Source of the DNA: Plasmopara viticola
Lineage: Eukaryota > Oomycota > Peronosporomycetes > Peronosporales > Peronosporaceae
Assembly (NCBI GenBank): GCA_001695595.3
Contig: MBPM02000002.1
Location: 2,579,608-2,643,607, forward strand
Length of the DNA stretch: 64,000 bases
Direction of reading: 5' to 3'
In this document: positions 34,601-45,345 of the stretch, in pieces
Layout of the letters: every line of letters begins with the position of its first letter
Numbering within the stretch: the stretch's first letter is position 1
The notes under the pieces: model-generated
The model's input: the letters and a program-made list of their open reading frames with translations, nothing else
Told to the model about the DNA's origin: nothing
The model's database searches: none
Translations under genes and position numbers: made by a program

Positions 34601-37600
34601 TTTAAGAATGAAAGCAGCGAAAGAAAGTCGTTTTTAGGTAAAAATACTGTTCAGACGGCTTCAAACGGTTCGAATGTCAAAAAAGGCTTGGTTGTGAGAG
34701 ATAAGAATTTTGATAGCGCAACATCATTTCTTGCCCTTGACACGAACAAGTATGACTTAACCACAGGCATTCCGCGGCAGTAAATAAATCAATGGGCGGA
34801 ACATACCACCCGACCACTATTGTGCAGATAAGTCATGTTACCTAATCTGTCGTCAGAAGGCTCCTTTATATAAGAGACTGGGCGAAAGAACGCCCGAAAT
34901 AAACGTACGCCGATCGGAGATACTTATATCTCCACTCAGGTAGCCGAGATGACGTCCTAAAAAACCTATCTCAGCAAATAAGTAGAAGCTTCTAAATGCT
35001 TTTGAGCTATTCTGGGATAGATGTACTGAACTGCTTTGCTGAGTGTAAAGGCAGCCGTTGGCAATTTGTCGGTCGTCGGATGTGGCGCCTCAGCACAGAA
35101 ACTGCGCAGTGTGATTTGAGGTACTTGACTAGACTTTCAGTCGAACCATCTGGCTACAAATGGTCAGCTACCACCATATGCAAGCGGATTCCCATGTTTG
35201 GAGCAGCTTTTTTCAATAATCAGCAGCAAAACTCGCTGTTCTTTAATTTACACCGACGTTTTTGGAGGGTCATAGATTTAAATACCGTATCTATAAGTAG
35301 TAGATAATATGGATCAGAAGTTAAATGCATCATCTTCCTAAAGCGGCACACGAGCACTTTTTCTATATATATTCTGTGAATTCAAAGCCACAAACAAGCC
35401 TCATCAATTTTAAGTAACTTTGTGAAGGAGTTGATGTATGGGCCGTGAGATAGACCTTTATGGTAAGTCTTGTTTACCAATACACCCATCTGCACACACG
35501 GGCCATGAATATGTGCTTTAATCAGAGAAAGTTTTTTTTTTTACTGAAGTGGCTGCCTATTCGCATAATGTGCCTCCAAGAGCATATAGTACGTCGGATC
35601 TTTGTCGTTTAGAAGCAAAAGGTTGCGCTAGGTCTGCCGGATCCATCCTACAGACTGCCTGCCTACTTACGACGATACAACTACGATCGTTGATGATCGA
35701 CCAGCTACTCGACTTAGGTTCGATGGAGAATCGCTTAAGTTGGCATCCGCCTTGTACGTCTGACGGCCTTCTTCGTCAATAGAAACTATAACTTTGCTGA
35801 TAAGGGGCAGCCCATACAATAAAATGAGCGAAAGCACCTTGGCAAGTACATTAGGCTTGATAGACTTGAAAAGCTACGCAAAATACTCTATAAGAAGCTT
35901 CATTCACAGAAGGGGTTAAAATGTGTTAAATGGTCCTTGTACTACGGAAGGTGCGCTTCAATTAAAGGTGTGTCATAATTCAAAAATATAAAAAACAATG
36001 AGCTCTCGGCTGAGTAAAAACACTTCCTATTTTAAGTTGATAAAATCTAAAGTAATATCCTTTCTTATAAACGTCAATACAATTTCCCTTTAGGCGAAGA
36101 TGTCATAAATTAACCTAAGAGGTAGTACACTACGTCTTAGCTCAAAAATTTTAAAGGATCTCAGTATCCTATATTTTATTGTATTTTAAAAAATGCTTGG
36201 ATGCACTGTCCAGAGACTTAATATTACACTACCGCCTGACTAAATGTGAGCCATGAAATAATTTTTAGTCAGCACTATGTCTTCATAAAATGACCGCCTT
36301 CTTCACTAATAAGGCTTAAAATGGCATGGCGTGGGAGTCGAAATTCCCGCACTCGTCACCAGTTATTTTTTGTACCCAAGATTTGAGCGACAAAGGGACC
36401 ATTTAATGCTCATAGTGAGCTGGACCGTGCAACAGTACCGCCAGATCGTTCTTTATTAGCCACGGCAAGCCCAGAGTCAAATCGGATTTGTCCATGTCAG
36501 TGGTAAGAAGCTGATAACAAGTTCAAATCTTACAGCTAGGTCGATTTTGACCCCGGGGGCATTTAGGATCGTCTAAATAGCCGGCCAGACAGTACCGCAT
36601 TTGTTATCACTGCCTGTTTAAAACAATCATTCAGCCTGTTTCGGCTAACTGCAGTCGTAAGAAGGCTAACTCATTTTCGTTGCTTACACTTAAAGCAACC
36701 CGAGATGGTTTACAATCTTGTACACTTGAGTGTGAGAACAATATTCATCTGCTTCGGATTTTTCCTTCGAGTGCTGTCAAGCTTTCTGAAGCAAAGGCCC
36801 CATGATGTGCACTAACCACACACTCCTTTTTATCTTTGCCTTGCCCGCACTGGTGACAAAGATCTTTCTTTCCCCAGGACCGGCTTTACGAGCAATCCTT
36901 TATAATTATTAGTGAGACGAAAATCCACCTCGCCACCCGCTTTAAGCAGGCACGAATCATGTAATCTCGCTCGCAAAAGTATCAGTGGATGTTGCTCAAT
37001 TTGGTAACGCTCAAGATCATTGGGACTGGGCCCACGTAGACTACTACCCGAGATCCCGTAGTTTTGGGAACTACACTTCACGGCATCCTGTAGAAGTAGA
37101 TCTGTTTATGACTGTACTCCGCTTAAAGAATGACTTTTGTCACGATGGTGCCAATATTTGAGTGCAAGGCAGCCCCCTCACTCAGGATTTATGAGCACAT
37201 GAACACTATTAGCTAGCTTTATAGAGGGGCCCTAGAAAGAAGGCTATCAGCTCTCGTATCTGTTAAATACGTTTGTGAAGGTCGCGCCCACCTTGCTTGC
37301 AGGCACGAAAGCTCAAGCGGGGGTGAAACTCAGAATACGCCGGTAGGTACCTTGCTTTCTAATTTTTCTCTTTAAAATTTCAGGACAAACACAGGTGAAG
37401 TAGATTTGTGCGATCTCACGGGAGAGCGTCTAAGGTCTCTCGGGTGAAGAAGTGCGGAGATCATACACACCTAATTATCTGTGAGCATGTAGCTGCTCGG
37501 CAACAGAGAGGGAAACGGCACAGCTGCCACCACCTCTGGCCCTTAAAATTCAGCAAATTTACCAATCAGTATAAACTACGCGTCCGCGAGATGCGAGAGA

Positions 37601-37881
37601 GAAATTCAATTCATTTCGGAGACAATGCGAGGTTCAGTTAAACATTCTACCTGTTAAGGCGTAGGATTAATAGTTTGTGATCTCAAGTTGCCCGAAGTCT
37701 TCTTTAATTATTATATATACGTACCCCTTCTTTTCATTAATTTGACTAGTTCAACACAAAAGCTCAGCTTTATGCAGCAACCCGTTTGGTTATCTTTATT
37801 CAAAATGTACGTTTAGTCGTTGATTTGTGTCAGTCTCTGTACTTTGTATACATAGCTCAGAGGGTCTTTTGCGCTACAATT
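31621..37881. other. Repeat-decay region between the two islands
   Basis: No intact gene. 32970-33165 repeats 20880-21110. A minus-strand frame at about 36830-37081 (LLKAGGEVDFRLTNNYKGLL, VKPVLGKERSL) has the look of a retroelement protease-RT linker, but I see no catalytic motif. A minus-strand 154-codon frame at 33473-33937 and an overlapping plus-strand 61-codon frame have no recognisable family. The rest is stop-rich. Confidence 0.45.
32970..33165. repeat. Dispersed repeat, partner of 20.88-21.11 kb
   Basis: The best block is 33061-33131, aligned to 21022-21085 as described there. Weaker similarity extends about 90 bp upstream. No pol sequence remains beside this copy. Confidence 0.5.
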
Positions 37882-39254
37882 ATGGCTGCAGATGGTGCGC
37901 GGCAAGAGACGTTGTCGATTGAGTACAGTTCTAACGACTTTACGTGCTTCAGATTGCCAGTGCTCGACTCTCGAGGACAATCATATCGTCCGGCAACAGC
38001 GCTGGCGTGAACTTTGTGCGAACTTTTACTACAACCATGACGAGACAGCCAAACGCGTCTTAGATTTCTTTGAGGCGAGCAAAGTGGACGAAATTAGGTA
38101 AAATTGAATCGCCTGGACCGACTTTAAAGAAGATATCGTTGATGCCGTTTCATGGATGTTTATTACAGTATATCGGCAGTGGGAGAAACAGGAGCCGATG
38201 AGCAATTTAACGAAGCAGTGCACGCTTTGGGACTTTACAAGTGTATGGTGCCTAGCCATGAAAAGAACTTTATCAAAAGGTGCGTGTTACTACCGGCTAG
38301 TTGATAGAACGAGACACTTGAAAGAGGTGCTCGCGCTTTGGCTTTTAGCATTGAAAAGCTGGATTTTGTGTCTCGATGTGTAGCCTTGAAATGCTGGAAC
38401 GTGTGAAGAATGAAGTGCGGGCGGCATACCACGAGCACGTTGCCAATGAACGGGTGATGACGTGCTTTACTACATTTAGCGAATCATTGTGCGTATTGAT
38501 TGCTACCAATCCCTGTAGTACACGCAATTTGAGGCCCAAGCACTGGAGAAGCAGGGGACAAATTACGAACTTTTGACGGATCAAACCGATCGACCGCAGC
38601 TATCGGTGCGTGTGCAACCCAATTACGTGCGCATGGCAGACGATCGTACAAAGATGGTAGAGCGGGTCGCCGTCTTTATTGAAAAACATTTCGCAAACGT
38701 TGGCAGTCACCCCTTCCTTGCAGGCCTGTATGCCGTTTTACAGTGGAATCTGGAAAGTGCCACGATTGTGGCATGGACATGTACGTGCAAGTTCTTGAGA
38801 GGGTTCTTATCGTGTACGATTGACGTGACGTTATTTAGTGTCGGACTCGGTCTTTGTTGAGAGTGGCGATGCTGAATTAACCCACAATGCATTCGTGTTG
38901 CTGGTGCTTGCCCTTAATTTTAGTCATTACGAGAGTGCTGAAACAAGGACCGTGGACGCTAGCACCACTCAACGCGTGAAGACGCGCAATTGGTTTCTCG
39001 ACCCGTACATGTCGGACCACGACATTCGTCAAATCATGCGGCAATTTCCAGCTGCGAAGCGTATGGAAGGAAACCCCACTGGTACCAAGATGTGTACGAA
39101 ATTGGATCGACTGAACGTCCATGGACAGCTAGACGTGAGCCACACCTTTTTCAATCGGTGGTGCGTCTTGCTGTAGGCCCCAAGCTGTACATTATTCTAG
39201 ACAACATGTGGGCACCACATCACTACCTTGCTATCGAACATAAAGTATGCATAA
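37882..39254 (+). pseudogene. Disrupted multi-exon gene, unknown function
   Basis: Strong coding signal but at least three frame breaks. ATG 37882 opens MAADGARQETLSIEYSS... and runs to VLDSR. At about 37966 one base too many shifts into LEDNHIVRQQRWRELC...VDEIR. Splicing at GT 38098 to TTACAG|T (about 38168) gives SISAVGETGADEQFNEA..., and a further intron leads to RGARALAFSIEKLDF. Near 38385 a second one-base break precedes LEMLERVKNEVRAAYHE. Introns at about 38455-38516 and 38781-38839 join YTQFEAQALEKQG...LQWNLESATIVAWT to LSDSVFVESGDAELTHNAF. Near 39065 a third break precedes HWYQDVYEIGSTERPW and LYIILDNMWAPHHYLAIEHK. The frame then runs into the start of the DnaJ gene. The protein (over 350 residues, soluble) is not one I can name. 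Pseudogene, or indel errors in this stretch. Confidence 0.6.
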
Positions 39255-39291
39255 ATAGAGTAAAATGCGTCTCCACGTGTCATTGGAGATC

Positions 39292-40541
39292 ATGCCTACT
39301 TCACGTCGACAGAGTCTCGTGTTGCTACTGCTATCGCTAGCACTCGTGGCGCTCGGTCGCAGCGTTCGTGCGTTTAACTTTAATTTTGGATTCAATGAAG
39401 GGCAACATGAGCATCATCACGAGCATGAGCATGAACACGTTGACTTTTACGAGACGTTGGAACTGACAATGGAGGCGTCGGAAGCTCAGATCAAAAAGGC
39501 TTACCGCAAATTGAGTCTCAAGTACCACCCTGATAAAAACAAAGGGGACGAAGAGGCCGAAAGTCGTTTCCGTGAGATCTCACGCGCGTACGAGGTGCTT
39601 TCGAACCCGCAGAAGCGCCAGGTATACGATTTGGAGGGCTTTGAAGGTCTCGAGCGCGACGACAAAGCAGGGGACCGCCCTTCTAGTCCTTTTGATGCTT
39701 TCTTTGGGGGGGGGGCGGGAAGAAGCGCGGTCCTGATGCCGCCGTAGATGTGCGTGTGACACTTGAAGAGCTTTATAACGGTGCTCAAAAGCAGGCACAA
39801 TTCTCGCGCAATGTCATTTGCCGCAAGTGCCGCGGTACTGGCGCAAAAGGAGGAAAGACCACGGCATGCAAGAAATGTGGTGGATCAGGACACGTACTGG
39901 TACAACAGAAGATGGGACCGGGCTTTTCTGTGCAGATGCAACAGCCATGCCCGAAATGTGGTGGACGTGGCAAGACTTTTAAGAAAGCGTGTCCATTCTG
40001 CCATGGCAAGAAGGTTGTAAAGGAGGACAAGGTGCTTACTGCTGACATTGAACGGGGCATGCCGTCACAACATGAAATTGTGTTTGAGCGCGAGAGCGAG
40101 CAGCGTCCAGGAATCGTGCCAGGCAACGTCATTTTCCGCCTCCACCAGGTGCCCCACGACTCGTTTCGGTACGAATTTGTGGGTGTTTATACATTGTAGT
40201 TTTTACGAACGTCCTTGCTCTTTTTTACTGTAACTTTTAGCCGCACGGGCGACGATTTACATTACAATTTGGAGATCTCGCTGGAAGAAGCGCTTTTGGG
40301 GTACAAGAAGCCTATTAAGCATTTAGACGATCGGACTGTGGTGCTTGCCACCTCGGACGTGACAAAACCCTTCGAGGTGCGCTCGGTGGAAGGCGAGGGC
40401 ATGCCCGTGCACAATTATCCATCTCAATCGGGCAACTTGCTTGTGCACCACGAGATTCTGTTTCCAACTTTTTTGTCCGATGAACAAAAGAGACTGGTGA
40501 AGAAACTCTTGCCAGAAGATCCTGTTGCGGCAGTGGAGTGA
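39292..40541 (+). CDS. ER-type DnaJ co-chaperone (ERdj3/Scj1 class), with a frame break
   Basis: I choose ATG 39292 because it opens a textbook signal peptide (PTSRRQS, then LVLLLLSLALVALG, cleavage near VRA). An in-frame ATG at 39265 would hide it. A His/Glu-rich spacer is followed by a J domain (about residues 48-112) with the HPD motif in KYHPDKNK. A Gly-rich stretch follows, then four CxxCxGxG-type zinc motifs (CRKCRGTG, CKKCGGSG, CPKCGGRG, CPFCHGKK) and the C-terminal substrate domains. A 72 nt intron lies at 40169-40240. The frame breaks in a run of ten Gs (39706-39715): one more G would join FGGGG to KKRGPDAAVDV. This gives a protein of about 392 residues, a normal type A length. Function: stimulates BiP-type Hsp70 in the ER lumen. 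No C-terminal KDEL is visible. Confidence 0.85.
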
Positions 40542-40645
40542 AGAATGTGACCAGAAGGTCGCTTGGCATTTAGCGTTTACCGTATACGAAATAAAGAGCA
40601 ACTTTAGTAAACACCTCGGATTTAATCGACCGACCGAGCATTTAA

Positions 40646-41707
40646 ATGGCGCGACGCGTCGCAGCCACTACTGTGGCGCAATGGAGAAGTGCGTGACTTG
40701 TATCTTCTTCTCTTTCCTAAACTGCTTGCTATTGTGCTGCTTGTCTGACAGCAGACCATTGACACTTTGCATCAGTCGAACAACATGAGCTCAAGCAGCG
40801 TTTAATCGAATCGGATGCGGTAAAGTGGCAACTCGATCGTCCTACTACTAAGTGTGCTACTCTTACTGACAAGACCAGCCCGTGTCAAGTGCTCCAAAAA
40901 GTAGCTGGAGTGGATATTAGTTTCCTCAAGGGATTGGACGAGCACGCATGTGCCGCCATGGTGGTACTTGACTTCCCATCCATGACGCTACTCTACGAGG
41001 CCTTCACCTACGTGGCTCTCCCGGCTCCGTACATTGTCGGATTCTTGGCATTCCGAGAAGTACCCGCGCTCACTAAACTCTTGATTGAGCTCCGCCAACG
41101 TCGTCCAGGTGTGTAGAGAGTCCAAGAGCGAGTCTTTTTGTCAGAAAGAGCAACTTGTGTGATTTATGCAACAGACCTGCTCCCAGATGTTATTCTAGTG
41201 GACGGCAACGGGGTCTTGCACCCCCAAGGCTTTGGCCTGGCCTCTCACTTTGGAGTGGTCGAAAATGTCCCAACGATCGGTGTGGGCAAGACGTTTCTTC
41301 ACGTCGATGGTCTCACAAAATCCGACGTAAAACAGTTAATGGCCACTGCGCGAGCACAACAGCACAATGTCGTAAAACTCACAGGAAAATCTGGCCGGGT
41401 AAGAAATGTCATGGCTTTCGAGGTTGTTTTTTTAAGGTATTTGTAGACTGATTTAGTGATTAAGGTTTGGGGAGCTGCGCTATGCAGCACAGCCGCGGTT
41501 AAGAATCCCGTTTACGTGTCGGTTGGCCACGCACTGTCACTCGATACTTGCGTCCGGATCGTCCAAGCATGCTCGCAGTATCGTGTGCCTGAACCGATTC
41601 GTCTCGCCGATTTACAATCACGAGAGGTGGTTCGGCAGTGGGAAAGCACAAATCGTGTCGACATCTCGTTGGATCGCTATCGTGCGTACAGGCTTTTACA
41701 GACTTAA
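40646..41707 (+). CDS. Endonuclease V
   Basis: Endonuclease V cleaves DNA or RNA one nucleotide 3' of inosine. Four exons, 40646-40688, 40776-41108, 41175-41398 and 41465-41707, join into 280 residues. The introns are 87, 66 and 66 nt with GT/AG borders and matching phases. The joined N-terminus reads [20 protein letters not shown], the expected family start. Catalytic signatures are all present: VAGVDISF (first Asp), [15 protein letters not shown] (Glu within the PYxxGxLxFRE motif), [20 protein letters not shown] (second Asp) and [10 protein letters not shown]. The C-terminal half keeps [13 protein letters not shown] and [13 protein letters not shown]. The gene starts 104 bp after the DnaJ stop, on the same strand. 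Confidence 0.93.
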
Positions 41708-41884
41708 GAATCACCATCTTTTATGGACACAGAGACATTTCCATGTGTCACACACTCGAAGAAACGGACCAAGGAGCCTCGAAATTAGATACTATAATGA
41801 ACTAGAGTTTCTATACTTAGCTCTATAAGGGTTTACAGTTCACCATAAGTTAGCGCGTGAGGGCGTAGTAGACTTCTTGTCTCG

Positions 41885-42550
41885 CTACAGCTGCAGACTA
41901 AGCGCCATCGACAGAAAGTGCCAATCGTGTCGAGGCAATGGCGCAACAGATGCTCCTGACAACGAGCGTGGCGATCCGGCGTCGTAAAGCCGGTCCCAGC
42001 TCTGTTCCATCTTGATCGTGATTTCTTCCACAGGAGAGACGCCTTCGCTCGTCTCTTCGTCTTCAAAACTGCGTAAAAGGGTGGCAAGCGGGAGGAGATT
42101 CCTGGTAATCTGGTGCTCCACAGTCTCCAATTGCGCCAACGACACGCGTTGTAGTCGCGCTGGGTTCATCAGTAGTAGCGTACGTAGCTTTTCAAGCGTC
42201 TGCACAGTGCGCACAAGCTTCAGCATGACTGAAGGTGGCACCGACGCGTCTGGGGAGGCTGTTCCTGGGCCATTGGTCAAGATCACCTTGAGCTCTTGAA
42301 TGACCATCACAATGTCACTTAGAAAGTTGCATCGCAATTTGGCCAACTTTTGCGCATTTTTCTCAGCCGAACTTAAAGTAGAGTGGCAAGTCGGGGATGC
42401 CACGACAGAAGTCGATGGCTCGCGCGTTACCACAGCCTTTGACGCACAAGGCATTAGCGTCGGGCTCAATCGCACGCGCTTTTGGCTGGGTTGTCGAACG
42501 GTCGAGCTCGATCGCGAGAGAGATTTTTTTTTGATCGTAAAGTGCTGCAT
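41885..42550 (-). CDS. Hypothetical protein, possibly helical C-terminus
   Basis: The open frame extends to a non-ATG codon at 42691; the first ATG is 42550, giving 221 residues. The N-terminus is basic and Ser-rich (KKKSLSRSSSTVRQPSQKR). The middle (residues 75-170) has Leu-rich amphipathic stretches (LAKLRCNFLSDIVMVIQELK; LVRTVQTLEKLRTLLLMNPA), and an acidic EDEETSEGVSPVEE follows. No domain recognised. It is convergent with endonuclease V (177 bp between stops). The length and codon use support a real gene; nuclear localisation is only a guess from the basic N-terminus. Confidence 0.6.
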   Translation of the reverse strand: MQHFTIKKKSLSRSSSTVRQPSQKRVRLSPTLMPCASKAVVTREPSTSVVASPTCHSTLSSAEKNAQKLAKLRCNFLSDIVMVIQELKVILTNGPGTASPDASVPPSVMLKLVRTVQTLEKLRTLLLMNPARLQRVSLAQLETVEHQITRNLLPLATLLRSFEDEETSEGVSPVEEITIKMEQSWDRLYDAGSPRSLSGASVAPLPRHDWHFLSMALSLQL

Positions 42551-42987
42551 TGCAAAAATAGCGGGCAATGCGCTTGAAGGGGCGAAAGGCAAAGTGCTAA
42601 TCACGACCTCGTGGTTGTCACACACCCACCCTTCCGTAATCGAATTTTCTCTTTTTAAGCAGGCAAGACATACGCGACAAAGTCGAACCAATCAAAAGAA
42701 TTACTTTTATGTCATGCAGCTGCGTGTCGCAGCCTCAGCATATGCCTCGCCTCTGAGGCCTCACGCCTTGTACATCATAACTTGTAGTCTAGAGTATAGA
42801 TAGCGGAGAGCGCTCATACCGATCGATCGCACGAAAATTTGATGCAAATAAAGCTTTTTCATGCTCATTCACGCTACTAACGTCTCAGTAGAGGCGTAGA
42901 AAACAAGGTCCTTAGCTATGCCAGATTTCACCATTGATCCTCAGCTTTCGAAGACGTGTCGGTGAAGCGCGCCATCTTTTCGGACAG

Positions 42988-43348
42988 TTATCGAGGGCGT
43001 GAGTAAACTTTGAGTACGATGGCAGCAAAGCAAATCGCTGACGATCGTACCTCTGGTCGCATTGAGGCCGCTCTCCCAAAATAGTAATCAGCCATGTAAG
43101 TGCCAGTACAAATGATATCTTTCGCTGCGACATTTTGTACGTACCGTAACGTCTGCAATAAAGAAAACCCAGGGCACCCTATACTTGTCGCGAACTGGAG
43201 CTTTTGACGCAACGTGTAGCATTTTTACCGGGCTACTGTAACGGCCTTCTCGCTGCCCGTTATTGTCGCATCCGTCGGATCCGTTAAAAGACGATCGAAA
43301 TGACGAAAACGACGGATCGCGCAGAGATTGGGAATGAACGTCCGGCAA
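42988..43348 (-). CDS. Possible two-exon small protein, start unresolved
   Basis: Minus-strand frame 43348-43229 (ending GRYSSP) joins, through a 76 nt GT-AG intron (43153-43228, GTAAAA...TTGCAG), to 43152-42988 (RYVQNVAAKDIICTGTYMAD, then YYFGRAASMRPEV and a hydrophobic AICFAAIVL before the stop). The result is about 94 residues, phase 0. No ATG opens the first exon; an in-frame stop lies just upstream, so the true start may be in an earlier exon, or the model is wrong. The acceptor tract (TTTTCTTTATTGCAG) is the best evidence. Family unknown. Confidence 0.35.
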
Positions 43349-43937
43349 ATAAAGGCACTACGGTGCGAGCGAGCGATAATTCTTTGCATTGATTCCACAA
43401 AGCGACAGTCTCGAGTCGAAAGTAATTTTTAGGCGCTTTCAGCTCACACTGTTATCGTGTAAGGAATCGAAAGAGCAACTCTTGCAGCGAGAAAAGCTGG
43501 GAAGTATGGTCATCTACCTAGTGCGTCTTTGCCGAGGGGAGTCACAACGTTGGAATGCGCAAAGCAAAGGCCCGAGCAGCTGAGACGTAGCGCTGGAAAG
43601 AGGGAGCCTTCGTATTGAACGAGTCGTAGTGTCCCCATCAAGAAGGAAAAGGACTCGCTATGGACCAATACTCATCGAGAGATTGCGGGAAGGTTTCTAC
43701 TTAAGCTTTTAGAACGAGTCCTGAGCGCAGCGTTGCTGTCGTCGCGCACTCTGGATATATTGACGCCGTTTTTGGCCTTCGCATGCATCCGGCCAATATT
43801 TGCGAGGTCGTCTCCCTCGTTTTAAAAGCCATCAACACGAACGATTAGCTGTAAACCTTAAAAATCGACGTATTGCCCATTGTAAAACTGTTGCTATTGA
43901 TGTATTGCAATAAAGTGGGTCTTCCTCAGCGACGCAA
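43349..43937. other. Intergenic, no gene seen
   Basis: About 590 bp between the possible small gene and the 3' end of BBS4. Short plus-strand frames only, no family signal. Confidence 0.5.
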
Positions 43938-45257
43938 TCAGTCCGAGAGCGCAGAGAGTAAAGCTTGCCGCTGCTCGAGCACGTCCGCGTCCGCCGAGCG
44001 CGCTTCGCCGTCCAGCATCTCATAGAGCTCTTCAAAGCGATCAAACTGATTCCTAGCTCGCTCCATCTCGTCGTTATTGTACAATGTAATGGCGTAGTTC
44101 AAGTGAAACATGTGATCGCTACAACAATAAATAAAACCCACTCAATGTCATGCGCTCAATTGCAAGCCAGGTACCGACCTCTCCATTTCAATAGCCTTGT
44201 CAAACGCATGACACGCATTCTCGAAATCATCCAACCGAGTCAAGGTAATCGCCAGATACATGTACGCGCTTGGAAAATCCGGTTTGAGATTAATGGCAGC
44301 GCTCAAAAAGTGAAAGGCCGAAGCGTACTGGCTCGTATTCAGATGCACGAGGCCTAGATTATACGACGTGATCCACTCGAACGGATCGAGGTACAAGGCC
44401 CGTTTCAAGCACGCGACGGCCGCCACGAACCGCTGCTTGCCAAAGAAACACATGCCAATGTTGTTCCACAATTGGGCCGACGTCGGCGTCTGGGCCGCCG
44501 CCACGCGATACTTGACGAGCGCAACATCCATGTCCCCATGATCCTGGATAATGGAGCCGGCGGCAAGAATCGTCTTGGGATTCCGTGGATCGTGCGTCAA
44601 ACTATTGCCGAGGTACTCAAAGGCCCGAAACGTCTCGCCACTGCGGAGGTACAATAATCCAAGCGTCGTGAGAATCTCTGGATTTTCGGGGGAAAACTCG
44701 AGCGCTTCGAGGTACACGTTGATGGCCGCTTTGACATTCTCTTGGAGCGTATACACTTTGCCAAGCTGCAGGAACGTCGCGTCGTGCCGATTGATCGTGT
44801 TTGCGCGCTGGAAGCTGTGCGCGGCACGGTCATAGTCTTTCAAGTAGAGGTGGCACAGCCCCATACTATGAAAAATCTCCCAATCATCCACGCGCCCCAT
44901 GGTCAAGATCTCTTCGTACACTTCAATGGCGGCCGTGTGTTTGCCCAAGAGATAGAGCGAGCGTCCGACTTGCTTGAGGTTCTCCTTGTTCTCGGGATTC
45001 AAGCACGCAGCGGCTTGAAAGAGGTGCAAACTCTCTTGAATCTGTCCGGATTGGCGAAGGATTAACGCCTTGACGTACAGTGGATATTCGCTCAAGCCGT
45101 GGTGGTCTTTCAACACGTCTTCGATCACGCGCAAACACTCTTTGTACTCGGCACGCAGGAAGAGGCGATGGAGAGACCAATTCTGACTAAAGGGCTCCGA
45201 GTGGGCGCGTGGATGCAAAGGCCGACGTAGGGCGCTCGGCGCTCGGATACTATCCAT
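43938..45257 (-). CDS. BBS4: Bardet-Biedl syndrome protein 4 homologue (BBSome subunit)
   Basis: BBS4 is a TPR subunit of the BBSome, the coat that carries membrane proteins in and out of cilia and flagella. Two exons, 45257-44179 and 44118-43938, with a 60 nt intron (GTCGGT...TTGTAG), encode 419 residues. I use ATG 45257; the codon before it is GTG. About ten TPR units run through the protein, with blocks typical of BBS4: NLKQVGRSLYLLGKHTAAIE, NRHDATFLQLGKVY, EFSPENPEILTTLGLLYL, ILAAGSIIQDHGDMDVAL, LWNNIGMCFFGKQRFVAA, YNLGLVHLNTSQYASAFHFL and, in exon 2, HLNYAITLYNNDE. All repeats look intact. Starts of BBS4 and the next gene are 88 bp apart, divergent. Confidence 0.95.
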
Positions 45258-45345
45258 CACGGACGCGTTTTAATCTACTCGCGAAACGACGTACCGACAT
45301 ACCTTCGTTGGGCAACCGACGGGGTACCGGTTTACTGGTACGAGC
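45258..45345. promoter_or_regulatory. Shared divergent promoter region (BBS4 / ERF4-like)
   Basis: The 88 bp between opposite start codons must contain both 5' leaders or promoters. No recognisable X-box (RFX site) or initiator stands out. The assignment is by geometry. Confidence 0.45.

Noticed and set aside
36830..37081. Retroelement protease on the minus strand
   Set aside because: Composition resembles a protease-RT linker, but no D-T/S-G active site is present; left as a comment in the region note.
44472..45065. Long plus-strand frames opposite BBS4
   Set aside because: Antisense shadows of a conserved TPR gene with no independent family signal.
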